Shown: positions 17,360 through 25,873 of the stretch, piece after piece
Numbering within the stretch: the first letter of the stretch is position 1
Layout of the letters: every line of letters starts with the position of its first letter
Assembly: GCF_002684405.1 (NCBI RefSeq)
Contig: NZ_NYVD01000114.1
Span: 1-45,428, forward strand
Direction: 5' to 3'
Origin: Parvibaculum sp.
GTDB taxonomy: Bacteria > Pseudomonadota > Alphaproteobacteria > Parvibaculales > Parvibaculaceae
Length of the DNA: 45,428 nucleotides
Notes under the pieces: generated by a model
Database searches by the model: none
What the model saw: the letters and a program-made list of their open reading frames with translations, nothing else
Told to the model about the DNA's origin: nothing
Position numbers and translations under genes: made by a program

Positions 17360-17887
17360 ATGAGCGATCGGAGCGCAGAAGGCGGAATGGAAGAGGCGGC
17401 ATCGTCCCCCGAGCGGGATGCGCACTATCGCATTGTCGATCTCGCCCTCGACGAGACTTCCGTCGTGCGCCGCAGCCCCGACGTCGAGCATGAGCGCAAG
17501 GTGGCGATTTTCGACCTGCTGGAAGAAAATCTCTTCATGCCCGTCGGCAGCGAAGGCGGCCCGTATCGCCTGCGTCTGTCGGTGGAGGAAAACCGACTTA
17601 TCTTCGATATCCGCCTGGAAGACGACGAAGAGCATGGCAAGGTCATGCTCTCGCTGACCCCGTTCCGCCGGATCATCAAGGACTATTTCCTGATCTGCGA
17701 GAGCTATTACGACGCCATCAAAAGCGCAGCGCCTGCCCAGATCGAGGCGATCGATATGGGGCGCCGGGGCTTGCACAATGAAGGCTCGACGCTGCTGAAG
17801 GAGCGTCTCTCGGGTAAGATCGACATGGATTTCGACACCGCCCGCCGTCTCTTCACGCTTATCTGCGTACTTCACATCAAGGGGTAG
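17360..17887 (+). CDS. UPF0262 family protein
   Basis: A 175-aa conserved alphaproteobacterial protein of unknown function, normally next to hisD and a low-MW phosphatase as here. Recognisable segments are [36 protein letters not shown] and [19 protein letters not shown]. It has no signal or membrane segment. ATG 17360 matches the family N-terminus; the longer frame from 17309 adds unrelated residues. The stop is 2 nt before the next ATG, so the two are coupled. Confidence 0.9.
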   Translation: MSDRSAEGGMEEAASSPERDAHYRIVDLALDETSVVRRSPDVEHERKVAIFDLLEENLFMPVGSEGGPYRLRLSVEENRLIFDIRLEDDEEHGKVMLSLTPFRRIIKDYFLICESYYDAIKSAAPAQIEAIDMGRRGLHNEGSTLLKERLSGKIDMDFDTARRLFTLICVLHIKG

Positions 17888-17889
17888 GC

Positions 17890-18351
17890 ATGGCGGGAGA
17901 AGGGAAATTGCCGGGCTCGGTGCTGTTTATCTGCAACCTCAATGCGATCCGCTCCCCCATGGCCGAGGGGCTGATGAAGGCGCTCTATCCGGGCCGCATC
18001 TTCACGCAGTCGGCGGGCGTGACGCCCGGCGACCCCGATCCCTTCGCCGCGGAGGTGATGGGCGAAGTCGGGATCGACATTGCATCCCATATGCCGCGCG
18101 GGGTCGATGAGCTGGACGACCTCACATCCTATGACGTGATTGTGGCGCTGACGCCGGAGGCGAAGGAAGCCGCCGAAGGAGCTACCCGGTCTGCGGCGAC
18201 GGAAGTCGAATACTGGGACGTGATCGATCCGCTGGCTACCCCTACCGGCGGTAGCCGAGAGCGCCGTCTCGTCGCCTATCGTGAATTGCGCGACCAGCTC
18301 AAACGCCTGATCGAGAAGCGCTTCGGGCGGACTGAGCGGCGCGTCGGATAG
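17890..18351 (+). CDS. Low-molecular-weight phosphotyrosine phosphatase-like protein
   Basis: A 153-aa protein. The P-loop C15-NLNAI-R21-S22 matches the C-x5-R-S signature of LMW-PTPs and thioredoxin-type arsenate reductases, and WDVIDP carries the general-acid aspartate. The variant CNxNxxRSPMAEGL is the form found beside UPF0262 in alphaproteobacteria. Its true substrate is not known; phosphotyrosine or a small phosphate ester is likely. It follows UPF0262 by 2 nt. Downstream (18352-18500) is a short spacer with a run of ten C. Confidence 0.87.
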   Translation: MAGEGKLPGSVLFICNLNAIRSPMAEGLMKALYPGRIFTQSAGVTPGDPDPFAAEVMGEVGIDIASHMPRGVDELDDLTSYDVIVALTPEAKEAAEGATRSAATEVEYWDVIDPLATPTGGSRERRLVAYRELRDQLKRLIEKRFGRTERRVG

Positions 18352-18500
18352 CGGGCGGGATTGCTGGATCCCCCCCCCCTCCGGCGACCGGCCTACCCAT
18401 TCTGGGCCATGCGGCGTCTGCCGGGGTCGCATTCTCGACACAAGCCTCCCTATAATAACCGCACACGGGGTAAGCCGTTCTGCCGGGAGGAAGTTCGCTC

Positions 18501-19226
18501 ATGAATAATGTTTTCGCAATCGCCGCTGCCGCCATTCTGGGCGTTGGAATAGCCCTTGGTGGCTACTTCGGCGGGCAGGGCCTCGTTGAATCCCGGCTGG
18601 GCGACCGCTCGGTCACCGTGAAAGGGCTTTCCGAGCGTGATGTGAAAGCCGACCTTGCTCTCTGGCCCATTCGGTTCGTGGCGACCGGCAACAATGTCGA
18701 AGGTGTTCAGGCCCAGATCGCGGTGAGTACGAAGGCGGTGATCAAATTCCTGAAAAGCGAAGGGTTTTCTGACGATGAAATCTCTGTGGAAAGCCCCGAA
18801 GTGACCGACCGCATGGCGCAGGCCTATCGCTCCGGGCCGGTGGATATTCGTTTCATCATCAGCCAGCTCGTGATGGTGCGCTCTACCGATGTGGACAAGG
18901 TTGCCGAGGCGAACCGGTCGACCGGCAATCTGGTCGCGGCGGGGATTGTTCTTTCCAGCGACCGCGGTCCGAGCCGTCCCTCCTATCTTTTCACCGGCCT
19001 CAACAAGGTAAAGGGTGAGATGATCGAAGAGGCGATGGGCCGCGCCAAGGAAGCCGCACAGACCTTCGCCAGGGATTCCGGCACTAGCCTCAACGGCATC
19101 CGCCGCGCCTATCAGGGCCAGTTCCAGATCCTGCCGCGCGACAATGCCCCCGGCATTCAGCAAAGCGAGCAGATCGACAAGACCGTTCGCGTCGTTTCGA
19201 CGATCGAATATCTGCTGGCGAACTGA
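18501..19226 (+). CDS. SIMPL domain (DUF541) periplasmic protein
   Basis: A 241-aa protein. An N-terminal hydrophobic segment (NNVFAIAAAAILGVGIALGGYF) acts as signal anchor or signal peptide. The rest is the SIMPL domain, recognised by SVTVKGLSERDVKADLALWPI at its start and by KGEMIEEAMGRAKEAAQTFA later. Relatives include E. coli YggE (oxidative-stress linked) and form periplasmic oligomers of unclear role. GGGAGGAAGTTCGCTC precedes ATG 18501. It is monocistronic. Confidence 0.87.
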   Translation: MNNVFAIAAAAILGVGIALGGYFGGQGLVESRLGDRSVTVKGLSERDVKADLALWPIRFVATGNNVEGVQAQIAVSTKAVIKFLKSEGFSDDEISVESPEVTDRMAQAYRSGPVDIRFIISQLVMVRSTDVDKVAEANRSTGNLVAAGIVLSSDRGPSRPSYLFTGLNKVKGEMIEEAMGRAKEAAQTFARDSGTSLNGIRRAYQGQFQILPRDNAPGIQQSEQIDKTVRVVSTIEYLLAN

Positions 19227-19352
19227 GCCATTCCAGCGGATTTGTCGCTTTTTTGTGAGTACTTTGCTGCCCCTGCGAAAAGAGGGTGCATGCAGTACTT
19301 GATTTCGGGCGCCTTTCTGACCATTCTTCGGCCAAATTTCAAAGGGTTGTGA

Positions 19353-19571
19353 ATGGCGAAGGAAGAAACACTCGAATTCGAGGGGGTCGTAGTCGAACTC
19401 CTCCCGAATGCCACTTTCCGGGTGAAGCTGGAAAATGATCACGAGATCATTGCCCACACGGCAGGCAAGATGCGCAAGAACCGCATCCGCGTGCTGGCGG
19501 GGGACAAGGTGCTCGTCGAAATGACGCCCTATGATCTGACCAAGGGCCGGATTACCTACCGATTCAAGTGA
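19353..19571 (+). CDS. infA: Translation initiation factor IF-1
   Basis: A 72-aa OB-fold protein. It is near-identical by eye to family IF-1 ([55 protein letters not shown]). It binds the ribosomal A site during initiation. AAAGGGTTGTGA precedes ATG 19353. The stop codon overlaps the Maf start (GTGA), giving coupled translation with maf, a standard alphaproteobacterial order. Confidence 0.98.
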   Translation: MAKEETLEFEGVVVELLPNATFRVKLENDHEIIAHTAGKMRKNRIRVLAGDKVLVEMTPYDLTKGRITYRFK

Positions 19572-20194
19572 GCGTCGCCCCTCATAGTGCGAACGCTTCC
19601 GACGGTGCGCGCCGCAGGCTGGTTCTTGCCAGCGCCTCGCCGCGCCGCCTTGCTCTCCTGGCACAAATCGGCATCGCTCCCGATGCGGTAATTCCGTCGG
19701 ACATCGACGAGACAACGCTGCGCGACGAGCCACCGCGCGTCCATGCCGGCAGGCTGGCGCGGGAAAAGGCGCAAGCCGTGGCTGCGGCCGAGCCGGACGC
19801 TTTCGTGCTGGCGGCCGATACGGTCGTCGCCTGCGGGCGGCGTATCCTGCCCAAAACGCTCGATCGGGCGGAAGCAGATCGATGCCTGCGGCTTCTGTCC
19901 GGCCGCACACACAGGGTCTATACCGGGCTGTGCCTTGCCGGCGACGGTAGGTTCAGTTGCCGCGTTGTGACGACGAAGGTCTGCATCAAGCGCCTTTCCG
20001 AGACGGAAATTGCCGCTTATCTCGATAGTGGCGAGTGGGACGGCAAGGCGGGTGGCTATGCTATTCAGGGGCTTGCCGCAGCGTTTGTGCGCGAAATTTC
20101 GGGATCCTACTCATCCGTAGTCGGTCTGCCGCTCTATGAGACCGCGCAATTGCTGACCGGCAGGGGCTATCGGGTCCTTTCGCCGCATCTATGA
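19568..20194 (+). CDS. maf: Maf family nucleotide pyrophosphatase
   Basis: A 208-aa house-cleaning pyrophosphatase that hydrolyses non-canonical or modified nucleoside triphosphates (dTTP/UTP or m7GTP classes). [16 protein letters not shown] at the N-terminus holds the conserved S-x-S-P-R-R. The second motif [14 protein letters not shown] and third motif [26 protein letters not shown] follow. It starts at GTG 19568, overlapping the infA stop. Family length is normal. Confidence 0.94.
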   Translation: MSVAPHSANASDGARRRLVLASASPRRLALLAQIGIAPDAVIPSDIDETTLRDEPPRVHAGRLAREKAQAVAAAEPDAFVLAADTVVACGRRILPKTLDRAEADRCLRLLSGRTHRVYTGLCLAGDGRFSCRVVTTKVCIKRLSETEIAAYLDSGEWDGKAGGYAIQGLAAAFVREISGSYSSVVGLPLYETAQLLTGRGYRVLSPHL

Positions 20195-20303
20195 ACGCAG
20201 CGCAAATTGCTGCTAGGATCATTTTTCCAGAATTGGTTTGCAAATTAGGGGTTCCGTATCCGTCTGTGATGGGGGTCGCGGTCGGAAGATGGCAAGGGGA
20301 TTG

Positions 20304-21824
20304 ATGTCGGAGGAAGTGCTGATCAATGTCGGCCCCGGCGAAACGCGCGTCGCGGTCGTCGAAAGCGGTCGTCCTGTCGAGTTCTTTCTGGAGCGCACCA
20401 TGGCGGATGCGCTGAAGGAAAGGACGGGACGTGCAGGGCATTCCGTCATCGGAAATATCTTTCTGGGCCGTGTGCAGCGTGTGCTGCCGGGCATGCAGGC
20501 CGCCTTCGTGGAAATCGGTCTGGAGCGCGCGGGCTTTCTTGGCGCGCGCGAGGCGAGATGCCTTTGCGAATTGACGGGCCTTGATGAAGGCACATTGCCG
20601 CCTATTTCCGCTTGCGTCACGGAAGGGCAGGAAATTCTCGTCCAGGCAGTGAAGGACCCGATCAGCGAAAAGGGTGCGCGCCTTTCCGCTAATGTCACGC
20701 TGCCCGGACGCCTGCTCGTATTGGTACCCAACCAGTCCGGCGTTGCGCTGTCGCGCCGTATCGAGGACGAGCCTGAGCGCGAAAGGCTGACCGCGCTGGT
20801 GGAAGAAATGGTCGAGCGCTTCAATGCCTGTGGCGTTACGGGCGAGCCTGCGGGCTTCATCGTGCGCACCGCCGCCATCGGTGCGACAGCGGAAGAGATT
20901 GCCGCTGACGCACGACAGCTCGCCGAGGAATGGCGCCAGGTCCGCGACAGGCAGAAACGATCTTCGCCGCCTTCCGTCGTCTTTCACGATCTCGATCCGG
21001 TGGCAAAGACGCTGCGCGACTGCGTGAATGCCGACACCGAGCGTGTGCTGATCGACGATGCTGAAGCCTTTGCGGAAGCAAAGCACTACTGCAAGCGTGC
21101 CATGCCTGAAATGCTGGACCGGGTACAGCTTTTCAACGGGCCGGGGCCTCTTTTTGCCCTTTACGACGTGGACGGACAGATCGAAACCGCGCTGGAGCCG
21201 CGTGTGGAACTGCCCTCGGGCGGTTGGATCACCATAGAGACGACGGAAGCGCTGACCGCGATCGATGTGAACTCTGGCCGCTACACCGCGGCCACCGGCC
21301 TGGAAGAAACAAGCGCGCGCATCAATCTCGAAGCGGTAGAGGAAATCGTCCACCAGCTTCGCCTGCGCGGTACGGGCGGCATCGTGGTGATCGATTTCAT
21401 TCACCTGAACGAACCCGACAACATTGCAAAGGTGATCGACGCGCTGGAAACGGGGTTTGCGCGCGACCGCGTGCCGACCCAGATCTCGGCCATGTCGGAA
21501 TTCGGCCTGGTAGAGATGACAAGGAAGCGCGTGCGCGAGCCGCTGGACAAGCTGCTGACCGAACCCGCCTATGCCAATTGCAGGCCGCGCCGCAAGACCT
21601 GTGCGACGGTGGCAAACGATCTCTTGCGGCGCATCCAGCGCGAAGCGGCAGGGGCTCCGGGCCGCACGCTCGTTGCGCATGCGTCCACCGAAGTGGTGGA
21701 CTGGCTGGAACGAGGCAACCCCTATCTGCTGGAACGGCTTAGCGAGAAAGTCGCCGCGGCGGTCAGTCTCGTGCCGGAGCCCGATTATGCCCGCGAAAAG
21801 CTGGATGTCGGGGTGCTGCAATGA
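20304..21824 (+). CDS. Ribonuclease E/G family protein
   Basis: A 506-aa endoribonuclease of the RNase E/G type without the long degradosome-scaffold tail, placed between maf and yacG as usual in alphaproteobacteria. An S1-like RNA-binding region (SVIGNIFLGRVQRVLPGMQAAFVEIG) follows the N-terminal RNase H-like part. The DNase I-like catalytic aspartates are in TAIDVNSGRYT and VVIDFIHL. The Zn-link CPxCxGxG of RNase E is not present; the segment reads ANCRPRRKTC. ATG 20304 has AAGGGG 5 nt upstream; ATG 20289 is the alternative. It overlaps the yacG start by 4 nt. Confidence 0.9.
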   Translation: MSEEVLINVGPGETRVAVVESGRPVEFFLERTMADALKERTGRAGHSVIGNIFLGRVQRVLPGMQAAFVEIGLERAGFLGAREARCLCELTGLDEGTLPPISACVTEGQEILVQAVKDPISEKGARLSANVTLPGRLLVLVPNQSGVALSRRIEDEPERERLTALVEEMVERFNACGVTGEPAGFIVRTAAIGATAEEIAADARQLAEEWRQVRDRQKRSSPPSVVFHDLDPVAKTLRDCVNADTERVLIDDAEAFAEAKHYCKRAMPEMLDRVQLFNGPGPLFALYDVDGQIETALEPRVELPSGGWITIETTEALTAIDVNSGRYTAATGLEETSARINLEAVEEIVHQLRLRGTGGIVVIDFIHLNEPDNIAKVIDALETGFARDRVPTQISAMSEFGLVEMTRKRVREPLDKLLTEPAYANCRPRRKTCATVANDLLRRIQREAAGAPGRTLVAHASTEVVDWLERGNPYLLERLSEKVAAAVSLVPEPDYAREKLDVGVLQ

Positions 21825-22069
21825 GCGGGAAGGAGAGCGGAGAGCGGGATGGAAAGGTCATTCCCTTGCGCGCGCCAAGGCCTTGCCCGATTTGCGGCAA
21901 GAAATCTGCGCCCGATGTCCATCCCTTCTGCTCGAAGCATTGCGCGGATGTCGATCTCAATCGCTGGCTGAGCGAGGGCTATGCGATTCCCGCCGTGGAG
22001 CCGCCCGACGATTTCGACCCCGAAAGCCTTGATCTCGACGAAGAGGGCGAGCGCGGCGGAGGCAGGTAA
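21821..22069 (+). CDS. yacG: DNA gyrase inhibitor YacG, zinc-binding
   Basis: An 82-aa protein with a four-cysteine zinc finger: CPICGKKS...PFCSKHCADVDLNRWLSEGYAIP, then an acidic tail. The family blocks GyrB-DNA binding in E. coli; the role in alphaproteobacteria is inferred from that. It starts in the ATGA overlap with the RNase gene. The tRNA-Phe gene follows after about 150 nt. Confidence 0.94.
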   Translation: MSGKESGERDGKVIPLRAPRPCPICGKKSAPDVHPFCSKHCADVDLNRWLSEGYAIPAVEPPDDFDPESLDLDEEGERGGGR

Positions 22070-22222
22070 GCCCTTAACCCTGTTCGCCAATTCGGCTTTC
22101 GATATTCTGACCGAAAGCTGTGCGGCACCTCTGGACAGTGCCGGATCAATCTCTTATAACCCGCGAACCTCACCAAGGCGGTTTGCCGGGGCCTCAAGAG
22201 CCCGCCCCGCTTTGGAGCTTCC

Positions 22223-22298
22223 GCCCAGGTAGCTCAGTTGGTAGAGCATGCGACTGAAAATCGCAGTGTCGGTGGTTCGATTCCGCCCCTGGGCACCA
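22223..22298 (+). tRNA. tRNA-Phe (GAA), probable integration site
   Basis: A complete 76-nt cloverleaf with encoded CCA: acceptor GCCCAGG/CCTGGGC, D stem GCTC/GAGC, anticodon stem TGCGA/TCGCA with loop CTGAAAA (anticodon GAA), T stem GGTGG/CCGCC with TTCGATT loop. An integrase fragment begins 150 nt downstream, on the side where tyrosine recombinases leave their element when they use a tRNA 3' end as attB. The 3' part of this gene would be one attachment site (inference). Confidence 0.97.
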
Positions 22299-22448
22299 CC
22301 TACCCATCCAAGGACGTTCGAGAAAGTCCGAGACGGGTCTAAATCTCAAACAAAATCAAACGCTTGAGTCCGGCAAGGTCCGACCTTGTCTTTGGGCTTC
22401 CGAATGTCGTGACGGCACATTTCTTCCTCTCTGTAAGGAGATACCGTC

Positions 22449-22700
22449 ATGCCGTTGACCGATGTGGCTGTAAGGACCGCGAAACCAAGGTCCAAGGCAT
22501 GCAAGCTTTCCGATGGAGCGGGCCTCTTCTTGCTGGTCGCCACCAAAGGGCAGCGGTACTGGCGATATGAATATCGGTTCGGAGGCCGGCGGAAGTCCTT
22601 TGCACTTGGTGTGTATCCAGATGTGCTGTTGGCGCAGGCCCGCGAGGCGCACCGAGTGGCGCGGAAGGCGGTGGTGAGGGGAGAAGATCCCGGTTCCTGA
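22449..22700 (+). pseudogene. Truncated tyrosine integrase (arm-binding domain only)
   Basis: 83 aa that match the N-terminal DUF4102 arm-type DNA-binding domain of P4-like integrases: LTDVAVRTAKPRSKACKLSDG, GLFLLVATKGQRYWRYEYR, FALGVYPDVLLAQAREAHR, EDPGS. Full-length relatives have about 400 aa. The core-binding and catalytic domains (R-H-R-Y) are missing, and the sequence after the stop does not continue them in any frame by eye. A good AAGGAG site precedes ATG 22449, so the fragment may still be translated. It marks the left edge of a formerly mobile block next to tRNA-Phe. Confidence 0.85.
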
Positions 22701-23078
22701 AATGCGGAAGCTTCCCACCAATAGGATTTCCATGTGCATCAGTGGCGATCATTCGAGCTATTCGATTCCATGTTCACTCTCTTTGACTGAAATGCACTTT
22801 ATCTTTTGGAAGTCGGGGGACGAAGTCGTTACCCCGAGGGCGGCGGCACCGGTAATCGAAAAAACGATTTCGATCACTTTGAGTGGCGGGCATCCGGACG
22901 ATACGTAAAGCGCTTGGATTGCCTGCCGGTGTCGGACGATCTGTCTGGAGATTCATACGTCCGGATATTGTTTGCATGTCCTGCAATAGGTCTAGTGCCG
23001 ATGTGATTGGTGGAGAAGGGCGGGTGAGCTGCCTCGGCGCCAATCGCATGGGTATGGACTGGAAAGCAGGGCCAGCTT
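22701..23078. other. 378-nt stretch without a recognisable gene
   Basis: It lies between the integrase remnant and the flavin monooxygenase gene. Short open frames exist on both strands, but none shows family motifs or a good ribosome site. A small dyad (AATCG-6 nt-CGATT) lies near 22855-22871. It must hold the promoter for the downstream three-gene set, but I cannot point to it. Eroded mobile-element sequence is possible. Confidence 0.4.
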
Positions 23079-24287
23079 GTGGCGAAATCGGTAAATATCA
23101 TCGTAGTCGGAGCAGGGCCGGTCGGCTTGACCGCAGCCTTGGCGCTTCGGGCGAGAGGGCTACCCGTACTTGTCGTGGAAGCCGATGCTGATGGGCGGCA
23201 AAGACCTGGCAGCAGAGCCTTGTTCCTCCATAAAGAGCCGCTGCAGATACTCGACCGGATGGCGCCGGGCCTTGCAAAGCAGATAGGTGAGGCGGGCGTT
23301 ACATGGCGTGGCGCTGAATTCACCTATGCAAACAAGCTTGTTTATCAACGTTCATTCGAGCGTTCGAGCTATCTGAACTATGGGACGAGCCTTCCGCAGG
23401 TGGACACTGAGACAATCCTCTACAAGGCTGCTCTGGAAGCCGGCGTCGAATTCCGTTGGTCATTTTCCGTTAGCACGGTGCAGGTGGGATCCGAGGGTGT
23501 GACCCTGCTGAACGCTGAAGGCGAGAGGCTTGTTGCGCCTTATGTGGTCGCTGCCGACGGGGCGCGTTCGTCGGTACGCAAGGCTTTGGGGATACCCCTC
23601 CAGGGCAGCAGCTCGAACACTGCTTATGTCATCGCAGATGTGTCGTCGCCTACTCTCGACGCTTGGCCGCTCAAACTTTACTTCCATTATCGGCACAAGA
23701 GCCTCGCCGGGCGCAATCTCTTGATCCTTCCCTTCAAAGGAGGTTGGCGCTTTGACCTCCAGTGCAAGGCGGATGACGACGTTGAATTCCTCGGGTCGCC
23801 TGAAGGGTGCCGAGCATGGTTGTCAGATTTCAATCATGGCCTTGCCGATGCCGAAATCACTTGGGTTTCGACTTACCGCTTCCGGCAACTGGTAGCGCGA
23901 GACTTCACAGATGATAGCGGCCGCATTCTGCTTTGTGGCGAGGCAGCACATCTTTTTGCCCCCTTCGGTGGAAGAGGGCTGAATTCGGGGATCGTGGATG
24001 CAGATTCCGCCGCTGTCGCAATCGCAACGGCGATGAGCAGCACAGACCCGGCAGTCGCGAAGATGGCTACCCGACATTTTGCGGCTGATCGCCACGAAGC
24101 CGCCGAGTTCAACAAGAGTGTTGCCGCATCCGGCCTGGATAGGCTCTCGCCACCCAATGTCATGGCGCATGCGAAGCGATGGGCCGCGGCACAGCTCGCA
24201 CCTTGGGTGAAGAGCGCCGGCCGCTGGCTGAGTCAGGGGCCGACAGGTGTTGCGCATGGGCGCCGCGAAGACTCCGGGATTTATTGA
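23079..24287 (+). CDS. FAD-dependent aromatic-ring monooxygenase (PHBH/MhpA fold)
   Basis: A 402-aa class A flavoprotein hydroxylase-like protein. The FAD site GAGPVG is at residues 11-16, the DG motif in ADGARSSVR at 160-161, and the third FAD motif GEAAHLFAPFGGRGLN at 287 onwards. The last has E where most relatives have D. Relatives hydroxylate phenols such as 4-hydroxybenzoate or 3-hydroxyphenylpropionate with NAD(P)H and O2. Starts at GTG 23079 with a poor ribosome site. It heads a set with CoA ligase (12 nt gap) and MaoC genes. With a hydroquinone pathway downstream, decarboxylating hydroxylation to hydroquinone is a candidate role (inference only). Confidence 0.8.
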   Translation: MAKSVNIIVVGAGPVGLTAALALRARGLPVLVVEADADGRQRPGSRALFLHKEPLQILDRMAPGLAKQIGEAGVTWRGAEFTYANKLVYQRSFERSSYLNYGTSLPQVDTETILYKAALEAGVEFRWSFSVSTVQVGSEGVTLLNAEGERLVAPYVVAADGARSSVRKALGIPLQGSSSNTAYVIADVSSPTLDAWPLKLYFHYRHKSLAGRNLLILPFKGGWRFDLQCKADDDVEFLGSPEGCRAWLSDFNHGLADAEITWVSTYRFRQLVARDFTDDSGRILLCGEAAHLFAPFGGRGLNSGIVDADSAAVAIATAMSSTDPAVAKMATRHFAADRHEAAEFNKSVAASGLDRLSPPNVMAHAKRWAAAQLAPWVKSAGRWLSQGPTGVAHGRREDSGIY

Positions 24288-24299
24288 GACGGGAGCGAC

Positions 24300-25850
24300 A
24301 TGGGTACTTCGACCACGGAACACATTGTTGAAGATACGCTCTACAAAAAAGCGAAAGAAATTTCCGTCGATCGCCCGATGCATCCGGCGATCGAATATGG
24401 AGAGCGCGTTATCTCATACGCGGAACTGGTTGATCTGGTAGATCGATGCGCCCTCTCGCTTAGGCGTCGCGGCGTAGGTGTCGGAGATCGTGTCGCGTTC
24501 CTTGCGGCGCCATGCCCCGAAGTGACGACGGTCTTGCTGGCCTGCTCGAAAATCGGGGCGATTTTCGCGGGGCTGGGGCCGAGGCTTTCGGATGACGAGC
24601 TCTCGCATTTGCTGGAGGACTCTGCGTCGACGATCATCTTTTCAATCGAAAGGCTCGATGGGCGTGATTTTGCGAAAGCGATCGAAGAGGTGCTGGGCAA
24701 AGATGAAAAACACCGTCTCGTGAGGCTATCGGATTTTGGTGCCTTTCTTGAGCAAGATGCTGCCCAGCAGGTTATCCCTGCAGACGACCCCGAAGCTGCC
24801 GTCGCGCTGATCTACACTTCAGGTTCGACAGGAAAGCCGAAGGGCGTTCTGATCTCGAACCTCGCTATTCTCACTTCGGTTACCAATGCACTCGCTCGCA
24901 TTGATATGGAGGATATTCGCGCCTTATCCATGCTGCCGATCGATCATGTCGCATTTCTGGCGAATGAAGTGGTGATGGCATTGCTGGCGGGCGGTACCGC
25001 GGTGCAGCTCCCCGGGTTCGATGTGGAACGAACGCTGGAAGCGATCGAGCAGAAGCGAATAACGCTTTGGTGTGCAATCCCGACCATGCTTCAGCGTCTT
25101 GCTTCATCCGGACGGATGGATGAATTCGACCTGTCGAGTCTGGAGTATGTCTGGTGGCCAGGGCCCCTCTCGCGTGAAGCCTTTGATGCTATTCGCTGTC
25201 GGGCGAAGCGGTTGGGTGTGTCCTACGGGATGTCGGAAGCTGCTGGCGGAATAACATTTTCCGATAGAGACATGTCCGCGGAAGCCTTGCTGTCGGGTGT
25301 GGGCAAGCCGCTGCCGAGCCTTGAGGTCAAGCTCGATGATCCGGTGGAAATGGATGGGCGCTTCGTCGGTGAGATACTTATTCGAGGGAGGCAGGTCATA
25401 TCCGAATATCGGGGCCGTCCGGATGCGACGGCGGACTCCTTCACGGAAGATGGATGGTTTCGTACCGGAGATCTCGGAGCCTTCGACCAGGAATATCTCT
25501 CGATTGTTGGACGGAAAAAGGAACTCATCCGGTCGGGCGGCTACAACATCTCCCCCTACGAAGTCGAGAGCGCTATCGAAGTTCATGGGGCGGTGGCGTT
25601 CGCCACCATTGTTGGTGTGAAAGACGAGGAGTACGGCGAGGTCGTTGCGGCTGCCGTGTCATTTGCGGATGGTAGGACGGCAGACGTCGAAGAACTTCGT
25701 GCGCATCTGCGTGGTCGGCTCCCGGGTTACAAGGTGCCGAAACTCATATCAGTTTGGTCCGAGATGCCGTTTCTGGCGAATGGCAAGGTTGATCGAAGCC
25801 TGGTCAGGCGACAGCTCGCCGAGGAATGGAAAACGCTAGCGCATACATAA
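24300..25850 (+). CDS. AMP-forming acyl/aryl-CoA ligase
   Basis: A 516-aa adenylate-forming ligase that activates a carboxylic acid to its CoA thioester using ATP. Core motifs in order are the P-loop IYTSGSTGKPKG (residues 171-182), YGMSEAAGG, WFRTGDLGAF, GRKKELIRSGGYNISPYEVE, and the catalytic lysine in ANGKVDRSLV near the end. GGGAGCGAC precedes ATG 24300. The acid substrate is not readable. The context (flavin monooxygenase before, MaoC hydratase after) suggests an aromatic or arylalkenoic acid. It belongs to the set that ends at the terminator at 26376. Confidence 0.88.
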   Translation: MGTSTTEHIVEDTLYKKAKEISVDRPMHPAIEYGERVISYAELVDLVDRCALSLRRRGVGVGDRVAFLAAPCPEVTTVLLACSKIGAIFAGLGPRLSDDELSHLLEDSASTIIFSIERLDGRDFAKAIEEVLGKDEKHRLVRLSDFGAFLEQDAAQQVIPADDPEAAVALIYTSGSTGKPKGVLISNLAILTSVTNALARIDMEDIRALSMLPIDHVAFLANEVVMALLAGGTAVQLPGFDVERTLEAIEQKRITLWCAIPTMLQRLASSGRMDEFDLSSLEYVWWPGPLSREAFDAIRCRAKRLGVSYGMSEAAGGITFSDRDMSAEALLSGVGKPLPSLEVKLDDPVEMDGRFVGEILIRGRQVISEYRGRPDATADSFTEDGWFRTGDLGAFDQEYLSIVGRKKELIRSGGYNISPYEVESAIEVHGAVAFATIVGVKDEEYGEVVAAAVSFADGRTADVEELRAHLRGRLPGYKVPKLISVWSEMPFLANGKVDRSLVRRQLAEEWKTLAHT

Positions 25851-25873
25851 GCGCACTCAGCAGGAGGGAAAAA

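Noticed and set aside
15716-17875. Very long open frame (719 codons) on the minus strand opposite hisD and its neighbours
   Set aside because: It lies antisense to three well-recognised genes, has no family motif, and such frames arise from GC-rich codon use.
22702-23049. Short frames on both strands after the integrase fragment
   Set aside because: No motif, no ribosome site, and they overlap each other; left as unassigned spacer.
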